A stretch of 64,000 nt of DNA from Rhizoclosmatium globosum (Eukaryota; Chytridiomycota; Chytridiomycetes; Chytridiales; Chytriomycetaceae). Below are positions 35,349-46,589 of this stretch, piece after piece. A model generated the notes under the pieces. The model saw nothing but the letters and a program-made list of their open reading frames with translations. It was not told where the DNA came from and made no database searches. Where the stretch lies: NCBI GenBank assembly GCA_002104985.1, contig MCGO01000011.1, forward strand, positions 496,001-560,000, in the 5' to 3' direction. Numbering within the stretch: position 1 is the first letter of the stretch; each line of letters opens with the position of its first letter. The translations under genes and the position numbers were made by a program.

Positions 35349-38318
35349 ATGCAAACAACAAAGGCACCGTCCAAGTCACGGTCCCGGCCCCGCGCCAAAG
35401 CCCCCGCGCACCTCACTCTCCACGCCCCGTACACACTCTGGGTTGCACTCTCGCTCGCCGCCTCGTTCGCCGCAGCCACACTCATGGCCACGTACCTCAC
35501 CTTCACGCTGCCACCACCCCAGCCCGTATCCCACACGGGCTTCTCAGAGACACGCGCCGCAGCCCACGTGCGCGCCCTCGCCGAAGACATTGGAATGCGC
35601 TCAGTCGGAACGCGTGGAGAAAAGGCCGCCGAAGACTACATCCTGTCAACCCTCAACTCCATCGCATCCAACAGCGACACCCGCACCCCGCTCTCCATCA
35701 CAGTCCAACGCTCCTCTGGCTCTCACTATTTCACGCTCATGGACCAACGCACAATGAAAAACTACATCAACGTGACAAACATTATCGTCCACATCTCGTG
35801 CGGCCCTGCCTGTGACGAGAACGCTGTCCTCGTGAACGCACACTATGATACGCAGCTGGGAACTGTTGGCGCGTGTGATGATGGAATGAGTGTGGCGGTA
35901 ATGTTGGAATTGGCGTCCCTGGTGTCAAAGGAAGACCCTGCAACCTTTCGGAATTCTTTAATCTTGTTGTTTAATGGAGCGGAAGAGACGTTGCAGGATG
36001 CATCGCATGCATTCAGGTTTGTGGTGTATGGCTGATTTAACAGGGCACTAACTAATTGCCAGTGTGAACCACCCTCTTGCAAAGAAAGTACGCGCTTTCA
36101 TAAACATGGAAGCCATGGGAAACAGCGGGAAGGAAGTGTTGTTCCAAGCAAACTCGCGAGAGCTTGTGGAAGCCTATGGGAAATCCGTCCGCCGTCCTCA
36201 CGGCACTGTTTCTTCAAATGATTTATTCAAAACGGGACTTATCATGAGTGACACCGACTACAGACAGTTTGTGGACTATGGTAATATGGTGGGCATTGAT
36301 TTGGCAATCTACCAGAGTTCGTTTGTGTGAGTAAATTCATTCAATACACTCTTGGTTGTCTGTAACTATCGAAACCAGGTACCATACCATGTTGGACACA
36401 GCGGAGAATATCGAGACAGGCTTGATTCAGCATGTCGGTGATAACACGTTGGACCTTGTATTGCATCTGATGAAGGAGGCTGAGATTGAAAAGTTTGAGC
36501 AGAGCCGCGACTTTATTTATTTTGATCTATTTGGTGAGCCATTTCTGCCATGCGTTGCGTCGGGCTTACTTAGACACCACAGATACGTTCTTTTTCGTCT
36601 ACAAAACTCAAACCGCTCATTTGATCCACGGAATCGTTATCGTTGTTGCCTTGCTCGAACTTATCAGACCTGCGTATTCTGTAGCGTCAAAAGTAAAGTC
36701 CGACTCACAACCAAATCCGGCAAGGAGTCTCACAGCATTCATTATGACAACTGTCTTTGTATTATGCAATTTTGTTGCAGCTATTGTTTCCCCACTTGTG
36801 GCTGGAATCGTGACTCAATTTGTGTTGAACAAACCCTTAATGTATTTCCGTGCTGAATGGACAACATTCGCCCTCTTTGGGCCAATCTCGTTGATGGGTA
36901 ATGAAACTTAATGTTCATTGATCTTTTGTACTGATTCGATTGTAACCCGCACAGGTATCTTCTCAACTCACATTTTCGCCCGTCTGTTTGTCCCAACCGA
37001 CCCTCTCGACACCCCAGTTGCCTTTGAACGAAGAGTTTACGCTTCATCCATGATTATTTCCATGTTGCTCATCCTTATCATGACCTGGGCGGGGCTTGGT
37101 AGTATGTATTTGGTCATGATCCAACTCACGAGTTATTTGGTCGCATTGTGGATGGACCGTTTTATCAACCCTGCTGGAAACGGGGCGATTGGATCGCATT
37201 TCCCAATTAATCCGTTGTCCTACTTCATCGCGAGTTTCATGCCGTTTTTCATCATGATGAATAATGCGTGGTGTTTCTTGATGTTGTTTGTGCCGCTTAC
37301 TGGGCGGATGGGGTATGAAACTCCAACTGATGCGATTGTGGGGGCTTTGGTTGGGCTGCTGATCGCTAGTGGGGTGAGTGGCATATTCAGCACTTTGTTA
37401 GCGCGGTGCTCGTACAAATGGTTGCTGCGTGGTTTGTTGTGGAGTTTGGTAACTTCTGCGGTTGTTTTGGGTGTCCTGTTTGGGCGGAATCAGTTTGATG
37501 AGTTACATCCCAAGGTTCGGTTTTCAATTGTGTCTATCTTCTTTTAACAAAATTTATGACAGCGAGTATACATTCAGTACACGCAAAACGTAACGTCTGG
37601 AGCCGAATCGATTCTTGTGGCTCATGCCGACCCAGTTCCCCTTGCCTCACTTGTCGCCTCAATTTCGCAGTCTCTTGGAAATGTGAATTACACTCGACTG
37701 TCGTCAGAAGAAAATGAACATCAGTACATCTCCTTCTTACCATTCACTCGCTTCATCGAAGTCTACAAATTTGACTTTGGAGCCCAAAATGTCCCTACCA
37801 TAACAGGAATCAAAAATGATCCTGTTCCGCAAGTTGAAGTTGAAACTTTATCATACAACCAAGAAACTGGCGTGAAGGAGGTGTTGATCAAATGCTTCCA
37901 TCCACAACACTTTACCACCACATTATCGTTTGCCGCCGACCTCGTCTCCTGGTCTTTCAGCCACCCCCCGGAAACAGGATTTAGGCAGCATAATGTAAAG
38001 CATGCGGGAGGATATCCTGCCAATTACTGGAATACGACTATATCGTATCGAACTCGATCCGTGGCTGATAAACTGTATCTCCACTTCACAGGCGTTGAGA
38101 AAAATGCGTATGAGACATTGGAGCCGTATTCAAAAACACGGAAACCTACTGGCCCTGCACACAAGCAGAAGGCGCAGAGGCAGTGGATTTGGGGGAACGG
38201 ATATCGCAGTGGACAAGTGATGAAGGAAGTTGCAGGAGCTATTGAAAGCATTAAGCAAAAGTCGGAGTGGACGACTGAGGGGTATATTGCCGTGGACCAA
38301 CTGACTGTGGTCGTTTAA
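35349..38318 (+). CDS. Vacuolar/ER membrane M28 metalloprotease (ERMP1/PFF1 family)
   Basis: Zinc aminopeptidase-like membrane protease. An N-terminal membrane segment (LWVALSLAASFAAAT) precedes a luminal M28 domain with all metal ligands: NAHYDT (His), GACDDGMS (Asp), FNGAEE (Glu, catalytic and ligand), NMEAMG (Glu) and YHTMLDT (His). Then come about eight hydrophobic segments (VIVVALLELIRPAY through WSLVTSAVVLGVLF) and a beta-rich C-terminal luminal domain. Six exons; introns at about 36016-36061, 36328-36379, 36533-36582, 36899-36954 and 37516-37562. About 920 residues, the family norm. Substrates unknown. No frame breaks. Confidence 0.92.
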
Positions 38319-38613
38319 TGATGATAGTGTCTTAATTGTGTATTTATCCGAATGAAGTCAAATATTCAGACGCATTTGTCTGTTTGCGCCACCCATTATT
38401 TACAGAGATTTTCCAAAATGAAGAAAGTACCTCTTTATTCTTTTTTTCTTCACAAAACTTAACCACATAATCACAGTGTCCAAATGACTCTTGTTTGTTT
38501 TGACTCTTCGCCACCAAGAGGTATAAATAATCACGCGCTTCTTTTTTCTCCCAACCAAAAAGCTCTCTTCTTGGTCTGCCGACCAAACTCCAAGTCTCGG
38601 ACTCCAAGACAAG

Positions 38614-39495
38614 ATGGCCCCATTTTCTCCTGGAACCTTCCAAGAGACCTTCGCTCCGAGTCTGCTCTCTACTCCCACTGAATGTCATTCCAACACTGCC
38701 TCTCAAACCAACATTCGTTCCCTTTCTCAAGCAACAAAAAAAAAGCTTCTAGACCAGCATGAATGGAGTGTGTGTTGTTGGTTTTGGTTGAAGGTTATCG
38801 AGTTTCTTAGTTTTATTTTTTAATACTGGTGGTAGTATATTTGGAGCCGGGTGGGTCGTTTGACAACCACTTGGCTTCTATTACTGCCGTTTCGACGATG
38901 GAATGGGGGTTTTGGAGGAAGTGGTTTCATTTTCTTTTTTAGTTGCTTCATTCTGGAGAAATACAGTATTGACTGCAAAAGAATTAGAAACTGTGGCTCC
39001 CCTGTGCTCCAACATTTGATTCCCGAAAAACCGACCATGACAGCCCTCCAGCGATTCCTCGAGTCTCACTGCAACTTAAGCTGCCCTCATCCATCGCTAA
39101 GAGGTCCTCTGCCTTGCTCCATGCGAATATTGGACAGCAATCCAAAGAACGCAGAGGCAGCGTGTCAGACACAGCATCGTCTCCCACAACCATCTTCCAA
39201 CACTCACGATCGCCAGTCCCCCGCTCTTCCTCTCGGAAAACGAAAGCGTTCCATCACTTTTAGCAAAACAGTCTCCTTTCACGAGACATTCTCCAGACAA
39301 GAATGTGAGTAACGGTTTATTGCTTGAGCCACATTCTTATTCCGCACAAATACAGATAACCGATCTGCACATTCAAAAGCGGAGCTTACATTTAGAGATA
39401 TGTTAGAATTAGAGAGCATCAAACTGTCGTTGGAACGGGCTGCGAAACTCGAAAGGACTTCATCGCCACTCCCGCAACAACAAGTTTCACTTTGA
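38614..39495 (+). CDS. Small Ser-rich basic protein with KRSITFSKTV...EYNRS motif
   Basis: Not assigned to a named protein. The firm part begins at or before the ATG at 39037 (MTALQRFLES) and contains GKRKRSITFSKTVSFHETF, which joins across the intron at 39305-39355 to EYNRSAHSKAEL. The pattern K/R-x-F-x-x-x-V-x-x-H-x-T-x-x-x-x-E-Y-x-R-S is known from many fungal cell-cycle and kinase-regulator proteins as a short conserved element. A helical end LELESIKLSLERAAKL follows. An upstream exon from 38614 (MAPFSPGTFQETF) ends in TKKKLLDQHEW and could join through a 170-nt intron, but its donor is weak. Low confidence for the 5' end. Confidence 0.5.
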
Positions 39496-39598
39496 AACCA
39501 GGACACTTTTATCGTACGCATTAGTATAACATATCTTTATTATTATCATTATTTACATAAAAATACCAACCCCTCTTTCTTCCGTTTCTTTCTTCCAA

Positions 39599-40823
39599 AT
39601 GTTTTCCACACAACGATGTCTCGCATTACCCAGAGCGCCATGGTCCCGCGAACAATGGAAAGTGTACTATGGAACACAGCATATTATTGCAGTTGGACGG
39701 ACACAAGGAGTAACTGCAATGCTCGAAGAGTACCATCGTTTGCTTCCCGTCAAAAAGGATCAAGTCCTCATAACTGCCATGCTGGGAGTCATAGCGAAGA
39801 GCAGCAAACCCAATTCAATCTCGGTGCATACGCTTAAGGCCACTCCGCAAAAGTTTGGTCTCAAAGAGGCGAACAGAAATCAACTCTCTTGGTATGCGAA
39901 TGGTCTCGTGAATGAATGGCGAATTGATAACAATAATGCGATTCCACAAGTTAAGACTCTTCAAGCTTTGCTCAATGTGGTTAGTGCTTCTGTTCACCAG
40001 TTACTGTGAAAGTCTTCACTCACATTCAAGCATCATAAAGCATGCAAAACAGTCAGCAGTTAGACCTCTATTAGACACATTTCGACTCTTGAATCATTAT
40101 TACCCAGAAGATGAACTACGAAAGACGTATGGAATCTTGATTGATGCCTGTGGACAACGACAACCAAAACCTCATATCCGACTTATGGAGAAGGCTTTCA
40201 ACGTAGCTGTTAATCAAAAGAAAATACACTTGTCCCATTATATATTTGGAAGCATGTTTGTGGGATACGCCAGGGCTGGCAAAATTGAATTAATGATTGA
40301 CATGTTGGAAACAATGGAGTCGAAATATGAACTACGGCCGAATGCTATTCTATACTCTCATATTATTGATGCATTTGGAAAAGCTGGTAGAGTTGAGGAG
40401 ATGATGATGTGGTTTGCCAAGTTACGGAAGGCAAAGTTGGAGCAACCAGACCATATTGTCTATAACACAATGATAACTGCCTTCGGGAAAGCAGGAAAAT
40501 TAGATCACATGATCGATATATATTACGTGCTTATTGAAGGGTTGGAGAATGGAAGCATTCAACTCAACTCTCTTTACGAATTGCATCAACAACAATTGAA
40601 AAGGATGCGCTCATGGAGGCGACCCAAGTCTGACAAATTTCTGGCAGTAAGCAAGGATTCTGCCGCCGCAAAGAATGAGATGATTACTACGTACAAGACA
40701 ATGTTGGAAGCATTTGTCAATCAAGGAGAATTTGGCAGAGTTGTTTGGGTTTATGATGAAATGACGAAGCGGGGAATTCCGTATGATTCTGTATCTCTCA
40801 TAACACATGGGAATAAACTGTGA
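39599..40823 (+). CDS. Pentatricopeptide repeat (PPR) protein, probably mitochondrial
   Basis: PPR proteins bind organelle RNA. The N-terminus is basic (MFSTQRCLALPRAPW), as in mitochondrial precursors. Repeats are visible from about 40080: TYGILIDACGQ, YIFGSMFVGYARAGKIELMI, ILYSHIIDAFGKAGRVEEMM, IVYNTMITAFGKAGKLDHMI and TYKTMLEAFVNQGEFGRVVW, each with the typical helix pair of about 35 residues. One intron at 39979-40039. Stop at 40823. The RNA target is unknown. Confidence 0.85.
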
Positions 40824-40921
40824 ACAGTATTTGTCAAGGGGCTGACCCATGAGACTTGATGACATTGGTCGCCACTTTTTTTCTTTCTCCCAACCTTATC
40901 TGTTTCCTTTTCATCCAAGTT

Positions 40922-41566
40922 ATGCTCAGAATCTCGTCATTTAACCGCGCCGTCCGAGTATCAAATCGGCGATATGGCCACTCTACTGTTGGTGTAAGCT
41001 TTCCTCGCCTTTGTTCCTTATCAGCGTGTGTGAGATAACATCTTTCTTCAGAAACGTCCAGTTCTGACTGAAACTGTCCAAGTTATCAAGGGCGAGAGTG
41101 GGGACTTCACTTCCAAACTGGTTTCAAAAGTGGACCTGTTTCCAGGACAAGTCCTAGCTTCGTTGGAAGCCATGACACCAACCGACGTCAAACGTTACAG
41201 TACTGTTCAAACTGGCCCAGACTCTCACGTTGAACTCAACAGTGACTTGCTGTACATGAATCACAGCTGTGATCCCAACGTTGTACTGGACACAGACTTT
41301 GGTGTTGTGGCTGCTGCAAGGGAAATCAAGAAGGGAGACGCCATCACCTTCTTTTACCCTTCCACAGAATGGGATATGGATCAACCTTTCCAGTGCTGGT
41401 GCGGAAGTCCAAAGGTAAACTCTATTCTATTCTCGTTATTGTTACTTCTCTAAAGGTTGAGTAGTGCTTGAAACACGTTCGCGGCGCAAAGCATATTGAC
41501 AGCAAGACTCTAAATCAGTTTGCGTTGAGCAGGCACATTAGAGAAATGAAAAAGGAACAAGTTTAG
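40922..41566 (+). CDS. Short SET-domain protein with post-SET cysteines
   Basis: About 187 residues in three exons (introns 40994-41051, 41415-41464). The core shows the SET signature MNHSCDPNVV, the ITFFYPSTEW tyrosine region and a post-SET zinc motif CWCGSPKCLKH, formed across the second intron. The N-terminal part of a classical SET domain (GxG motif, pre-SET) is short or absent. The N-terminus MLRISSFNRAVRVSNRRY is basic and amphipathic, suggesting mitochondrial import. A lysine methyltransferase role is the family expectation; the substrate and activity are uncertain. Confidence 0.8.
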
Positions 41567-41593
41567 AATAAAGTTACAATTAGTTTAAATAAA

Positions 41594-44500
41594 TCAGTTT
41601 GTAATGGTATCATTTGACATAACGTGAAGAAATACTGGAGTTTTTTCAACATTAGCTTCTAAAGGCGAGTCTTCGTGTACATCGATCATCACCACATCTG
41701 TCGTCGAAGACCGATTATGTGCTAAATTCGTCTCATTCTGCTCTGTTATACGATTATCATTATTCATTCGAGATTGGTAGATGTGGCCATGTTTGAACTG
41801 CACCGCGCTGGAGCGATTATGAATGTTTGTCGTTGATTTCCGTCTTAGGGAAGTTTCGGACTTAACTGCCGTTGTTATAGCATGATTTAAAGTATTCGAA
41901 CTTGCATTACTTTGTACCAGTGAAAGTGAAAGCGATTTGAGGCACTCAGCAATCATGTCTTTGGTGATAGGCTTCTCCAGTATCTGGAATACACCAGCCA
42001 AAGTCAATATCCTCTTTTCTTTACTGCTAATCGTTTGACTTGTGATAAGGACAATAGCAGGCGGATGTAATCGATCATTCACGAGGTTTTTGGCAAGATC
42101 CTATGATATAATTAGGTTACTCATTAAATACAATTCGAGTTCACTTACTAAGACAATAGAAAAATCAAAATCCATGAAGATTGCATCAAACTTGTCTTTT
42201 GCGCACAAATTCAAAATGTCTGTCTCATTCTCAGCCTCCCGAATGCTGTGGGGCTTAAGCATATTGGCAAGCAGCTTTCTGAATACTGTAGATTTATCTG
42301 CAAGTAAGAACGTGAGCGAACGATCTTGACTTGAAGTTGAAACAGATTCAACAAATATGTTCTCGGTGCTGCGCAAGCTGGATCTTCTTCCTTCATGGTA
42401 TGAAACACGTTTTAAAGTTCCTCCACCATTTTTGAGAATTGATTTTTGTCCAGTTGAAATAGAGCGCGACAATCGAGCCTGCTCGAGTCCTAACACATCG
42501 TCGCTGCCATTGAAATTAACACTTTGAGATAAAGCCTTCGCTTGAAGACGTGTTAATGTGCTTCCGGATTGTGTGCCTTGAATTGTATTCAAAGAGTTGA
42601 TATTTTCAAAGGAGGAGCTTGTTGAAATGTTAGGCGATTTCTCTAGCGTTATGACGGGTGGAACCATCAAATTTCTTCGTAAACTACCACGATAACTTCC
42701 GTACAGACTAGCATTTCTTGATATTGGCTGTGGATTTTCCTCGATAGTCACATGCTTTTTGAAGCTCTTTGTTGAGAAACCGGATCCTCTCCGTTCACCC
42801 CCTCTCCTCACAACCGATTTAGAGCTTCTCAGAGTACTATTTGTAGAGTGAAAGGAATCCAAGAAATAATTTTGACTTTGTAACTTCATGCTGTGCATGT
42901 AAATTTTGCCAGCCATGAATGGAGCAGAGCTAAAGTCTAAAAATGGTACAGTATCCTCTTCATACACAGACTCAGTTGTGTATGGAATTTTGAGTTTGAT
43001 TTGCATACTTGTACTTGTTTGGATCTCTTGTGTTACAGTGCCCTTGAACAAGGCCAGTAGCTCCTCCACAAGTCGGCTTCCCAAACTTTGCCCAAGAGGG
43101 AGTTCAAATTTTTGTCCCTCGCATGAGACTGTTATGTGCAAGAAGTTTTCATCGTGGGTGTCATAACAGCAGCTGGTGCTTCGAATCCGTAGACTAACGA
43201 CTTTCGGCGAGCATTCACGCTTTTTAACGATTAGACATCAAATGTAATCGGTTTCATTCTTAGTACCTTCAACACTAAATGATATAAGATCCTTTGTAAC
43301 GCGACAGCATCAATATACACTGTCTCAGGAAGCTTTTCCACCAGCCATTGAAACAAAATTTTGTTTCTTTCCAATAGTGACTGTAAGGAAGAAATAGTTG
43401 CAGTGAAGAACAGTGATAAATTGGTTTTTGACGGTTTGAGACGGACAGCCTTAGCCTGGAGTCTTACCAAGTACATCATGTCATCCGAAAAGCTTAAAAT
43501 ATTAGCTGCATCGGATTTCCATCCCACTATATTCTGCATCAAAGGCTGATATTCATGATTCCCCTCGGTGTCCTTAAGTGACAACAAAAGCGAAGTAACC
43601 TGTTCATTAATTTGCTTGAAGGCAAAAACAACCGAGTTGAACTGAAGAATGTTTTTGTCTTTAAGCTTTTGGACTTCGTCTTCGTATAATCCTCGATCAC
43701 TTGCTGCTTTTGATTCCACAGTCAAACGGAGGCATTTTTCCTTGTCTGAGATAAATAAAAACGTGACTAAAACTAGCCCCAAAACTTGTCCAAACGTAAA
43801 TGCTTGTGATATCAGTGTGTAATCAGCTAAGTTTACATTATGAACATTTGGATTCATGGTGTACACCCCCACTGTCGCAATAAACCCAGTAGAGCATGTC
43901 AAACAAAGACTTAAAACTCCATTATAGCTGCCGCAAACGATTGATATTAAGATAGTTAAGTATGTTGCTGACATTGCTGAAGAAAGTCCAATTCCAAAAC
44001 TCAAACTGGTGGGAATTACAATATTCAGGACACATGAAAATATAGTTATCAAAGCTTCCTTTCTACATATTGAAATGACGGTAATTTTTTTCAATTGAAG
44101 TATGATTGGAGTTAAAGTCAGGAGGAACGGAACTTCTGCCGACCAGTCCAAAATCCCGTATTGCATAATAGATATTGTCGACACTGAGAATAATACCTAA
44201 CAACAGCCCTTAAGCTCGCGCCTGCTATCGGGACTATCACGACAACTGCGGCAAACTTTGGTGCAGCTCCAAAGTTTTCAAAGCGGTAATCATTAGAGAT
44301 GCAGATTAAGACAGACACAGTCAAGACATTTTCGACTATGAATACAAGTGAAAGTAACAGTGCCGATTGGGGATACTCCATTGACAACAAAGCGAGAAAA
44401 GAAACAGCCAGCATCAGAATCGGTAGAATGGCTCTTGTTCTTTGTGGGGCTGCTAGTAGGCAGCCTACATTGAGAGCACTCCCCAACAAAAAGACAGGCA

Positions 44501-44642
44501 TAGTAGAGATTTGGAGGAGATAACACAGTCTGATTGAAATATACAAACAAACCATATATGAAATATAATATGCGCAATAAGTTGCATGATCCCAAAGTAC
44601 CTTGGGATCTGTCTTTTGAGAGTTTGGAGCACCGTCACTCAT
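41594..44642 (-). CDS. MASE1-like sensor, degenerate histidine kinase and receiver
   Basis: Hybrid histidine-kinase architecture. N-terminal half: about eight membrane helices in MASE1 style (VFLLGSALNVGCLLAAPQRT, SALLLSLVFIVENVL, DWSAEVPFLLTLTPIIL). Then a helical region where a phospho-accepting His box would be, but I see FAFKQINEQVTSLLLSL with no histidine. The ATPase region is recognisable only by shape: LQRILYHLVLK replaces the N-box and VSCEGQKFE replaces the D-x-G-x-G box. A long Ser-rich linker follows, then a receiver domain: LLADKSTVFRKLL, FDAIFMDFDFS with the phospho-acceptor Asp, VLITSQ and LEKPIT with the lysine. Introns at 43220-43266 and about 42083-42148; a one-base frame change near 44183-44195. 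Possibly a signalling pseudokinase. Confidence 0.75.
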
Positions 44643-44671
44643 ATAAGATTTACAAAGAAAATAAATAATTA

Positions 44672-44884
44672 TTAATGCTTTATCCCCGAGGACTTTGCAG
44701 ATACTGCAGAGCTTCTAGATCTCTGGTAATTTGGTAACTCTTGGCTATCAAAACGGACCACACTTTCTCGTTTCAAAAAATAAAAGCTATCTCGTTTTAT
44801 GGCCTCACTACCTCGCGTTGCAGTACTTTGACGAGTTTCTGAGACAGTATCGCGTGGAGATTCTGCAACAATTGATCTTCTCAT
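44672..44884 (-). CDS. Ser/Arg-rich ORF, possible C-terminal tail of the permease
   Basis: 70 codons, polar: ESPRDTVSETRQSTATRG and YQRSRSSAVSAKSSG. It follows the APC permease stop (44926) by 40 bp on the same strand. The upstream sequence has a good donor (GTAAGG at about 44958) and an acceptor just before CTTAGATTC, but the phases do not match without a base change. It is either the permease cytosolic tail or a chance ORF. Confidence 0.3.
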   Translation of the reverse strand: MRRSIVAESPRDTVSETRQSTATRGSEAIKRDSFYFLKRESVVRFDSQELPNYQRSRSSAVSAKSSGIKH

Positions 44885-44925
44885 TTCCGATTTTAACTTT
44901 TCCGTGATGAATCTAAGCTAGAACT

Positions 44926-46401
44926 TCAATACTTTATCGCTAAAACTACTTCCTTACAGTTTTTCTGGAGAATTTTCGAGATTGTGACGCACAACAAAGT
45001 AATAAATGGAATTGCCGTGATGTATAAGATCACAATAGAGAGGAATCCCCACTGCCAAAAACGATCAGTTACAATTTTTCCTAACAAAAATGACATAGCA
45101 ATAAAGAAACTGGCCATTGATGTGCTGATTCCACTGAGTTCAGATATCTTGAAAGGACGAGGGATATTCACTAATGAATATTTCAATTTGACGTACACTA
45201 GAGGCTCTACAATATAAGCTATTAAGGCAAACATAGATCCAATCGAGAGATAAATTGGAGATGTTGCCGAGTCCTGTTGGAATGTAAGAATGGCCCCAAA
45301 CAGCAACCAGATAAATGATATGAAGCCCATAGATATATATGGAGCTCCATGAGCTGTTGTGCATGACAAAATTGAGGGTAAGTATCCCGATCGTGATAGT
45401 CCATATGCAAAACGCGTCCCAGCATAAAACAGTGACAACTGACTTGCGAAAATTGGAGGCAATGCAATGATCCAAACAATGAAGCCTAGTCCGTCAGGTA
45501 GTAACTTTGAAAATATTGTCAAAAAGGGAACATCTGATTTTTGAAGCTCCGAGGCAAATGGTGGCAAGCCAGCACACAAAATCAGTGATATCCAACTCAA
45601 ACCCAGAAGGATCCCTACAGCTGCAAACATTCCGCGGGGCATATTGGATCCCACATTGTCGGCTTCCTCGACGGAAACAGGCAAACTTTCAAAGCAGACA
45701 ACGAGATATAGCGAGTGAGGAAAGCTTTGTATCACGCCCCAAACACCAAATGGAAACCATATATTTGTTATGTTTCCATCTGGCAGAATAGTTTTCCAGG
45801 CGTTAGCTGCATTGAACTGGGAGGAAAACACAAGAATTGGAACCAAAATGCAAAGTACTGATACAATGCTGATTCCCATGATAACATTGAAAAATACTTT
45901 CGGTCGCATATTTAAAACGAAACATAGGGCAATTGTGGCTACCCAATAACCGAAATTGACTGCATCACTTGTTTCAAATGCCGTTTGCAACACAACAGCA
46001 AAAAATTGGCAAGCTTCCAAGCCGAAAAATATCATATCACACAAGTACGCAACCCCGATGATGAATCCGACTGCACCTCCGTAAGCGGCCTTCGCAAAAG
46101 TTGCCGAACCGGAAGTAAAGGGAAGTGTTGTAGTCAGCTCGACAAGGTTCACGGACACACATATCATCAAAATAGACGTGAACACATGAGCCACAATCAT
46201 TGAACCAAGACCGTATTTGTATCCGGTACTGAAACCAGCGAGTTCTCCAGAAATCCTTGATGAATTGTGAGACAGTATGCTTCACAAATCACACGCGACT
46301 CACACGGCACCTGTAATATAGCCCCAGCTAAAAACACAATTCAATCTACTTATTTAAATATTAATGACGTACATATGGAGGGTTCCGGCATATGGATCCA
46401 T
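44926..46401 (-). CDS. APC-superfamily amino acid permease, ethanolamine-permease-like
   Basis: Membrane transporter with about 12 helices. The first helix carries RISGELAGFSTGYKYGLGS, similar to the SGE-GWN-GLA element of EutP-like permeases. It continues with VNLVELTTTLPFTSG, YGGAVGFIIGVAYLCDMIF, YLVVCFESLPVSVEEA, FYAGTRFAYGLSRSGYLP (conserved APC loop) and PRPFKISEL. The start MDPYAGTLHIWGYITG is placed at 46401 with two short introns (about 46321-46370 and 46281-46307); the second exon boundary is tentative. Substrate unknown; amino acid or ethanolamine is the expectation. The gene diverges from CFAP99. Confidence 0.8.
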
Positions 46402-46589
46402 CAGTTTCCTTTGTTCTATAAAGAATGATAAGTTAAGGGAGTTTCAGATATCGAAACTCAACGAAGAAATCGCTTGTTCTTCAGTTTAACAACGTCTTTG
46501 AAGACTTCGTGCGCGTTGTCGTCCTCTGGAGTGAGCGAGATCATTTGAAAGGAAATCTGAAAACTGACAATCCTCATAACAACGCTCTC

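Noticed and set aside
35212..35815. Long Pro/Arg/Ser ORFs overlapping the protease start
   Set aside because: Shadow frames of GC-rich coding sequence; the M28 frame carries all metal ligands.
38851..39000. Alternative frames at the start of the KRSITFSKTV protein as true coding
   Set aside because: Only one frame reaches the conserved motif and joins the next exon in phase; the others would need several changes.
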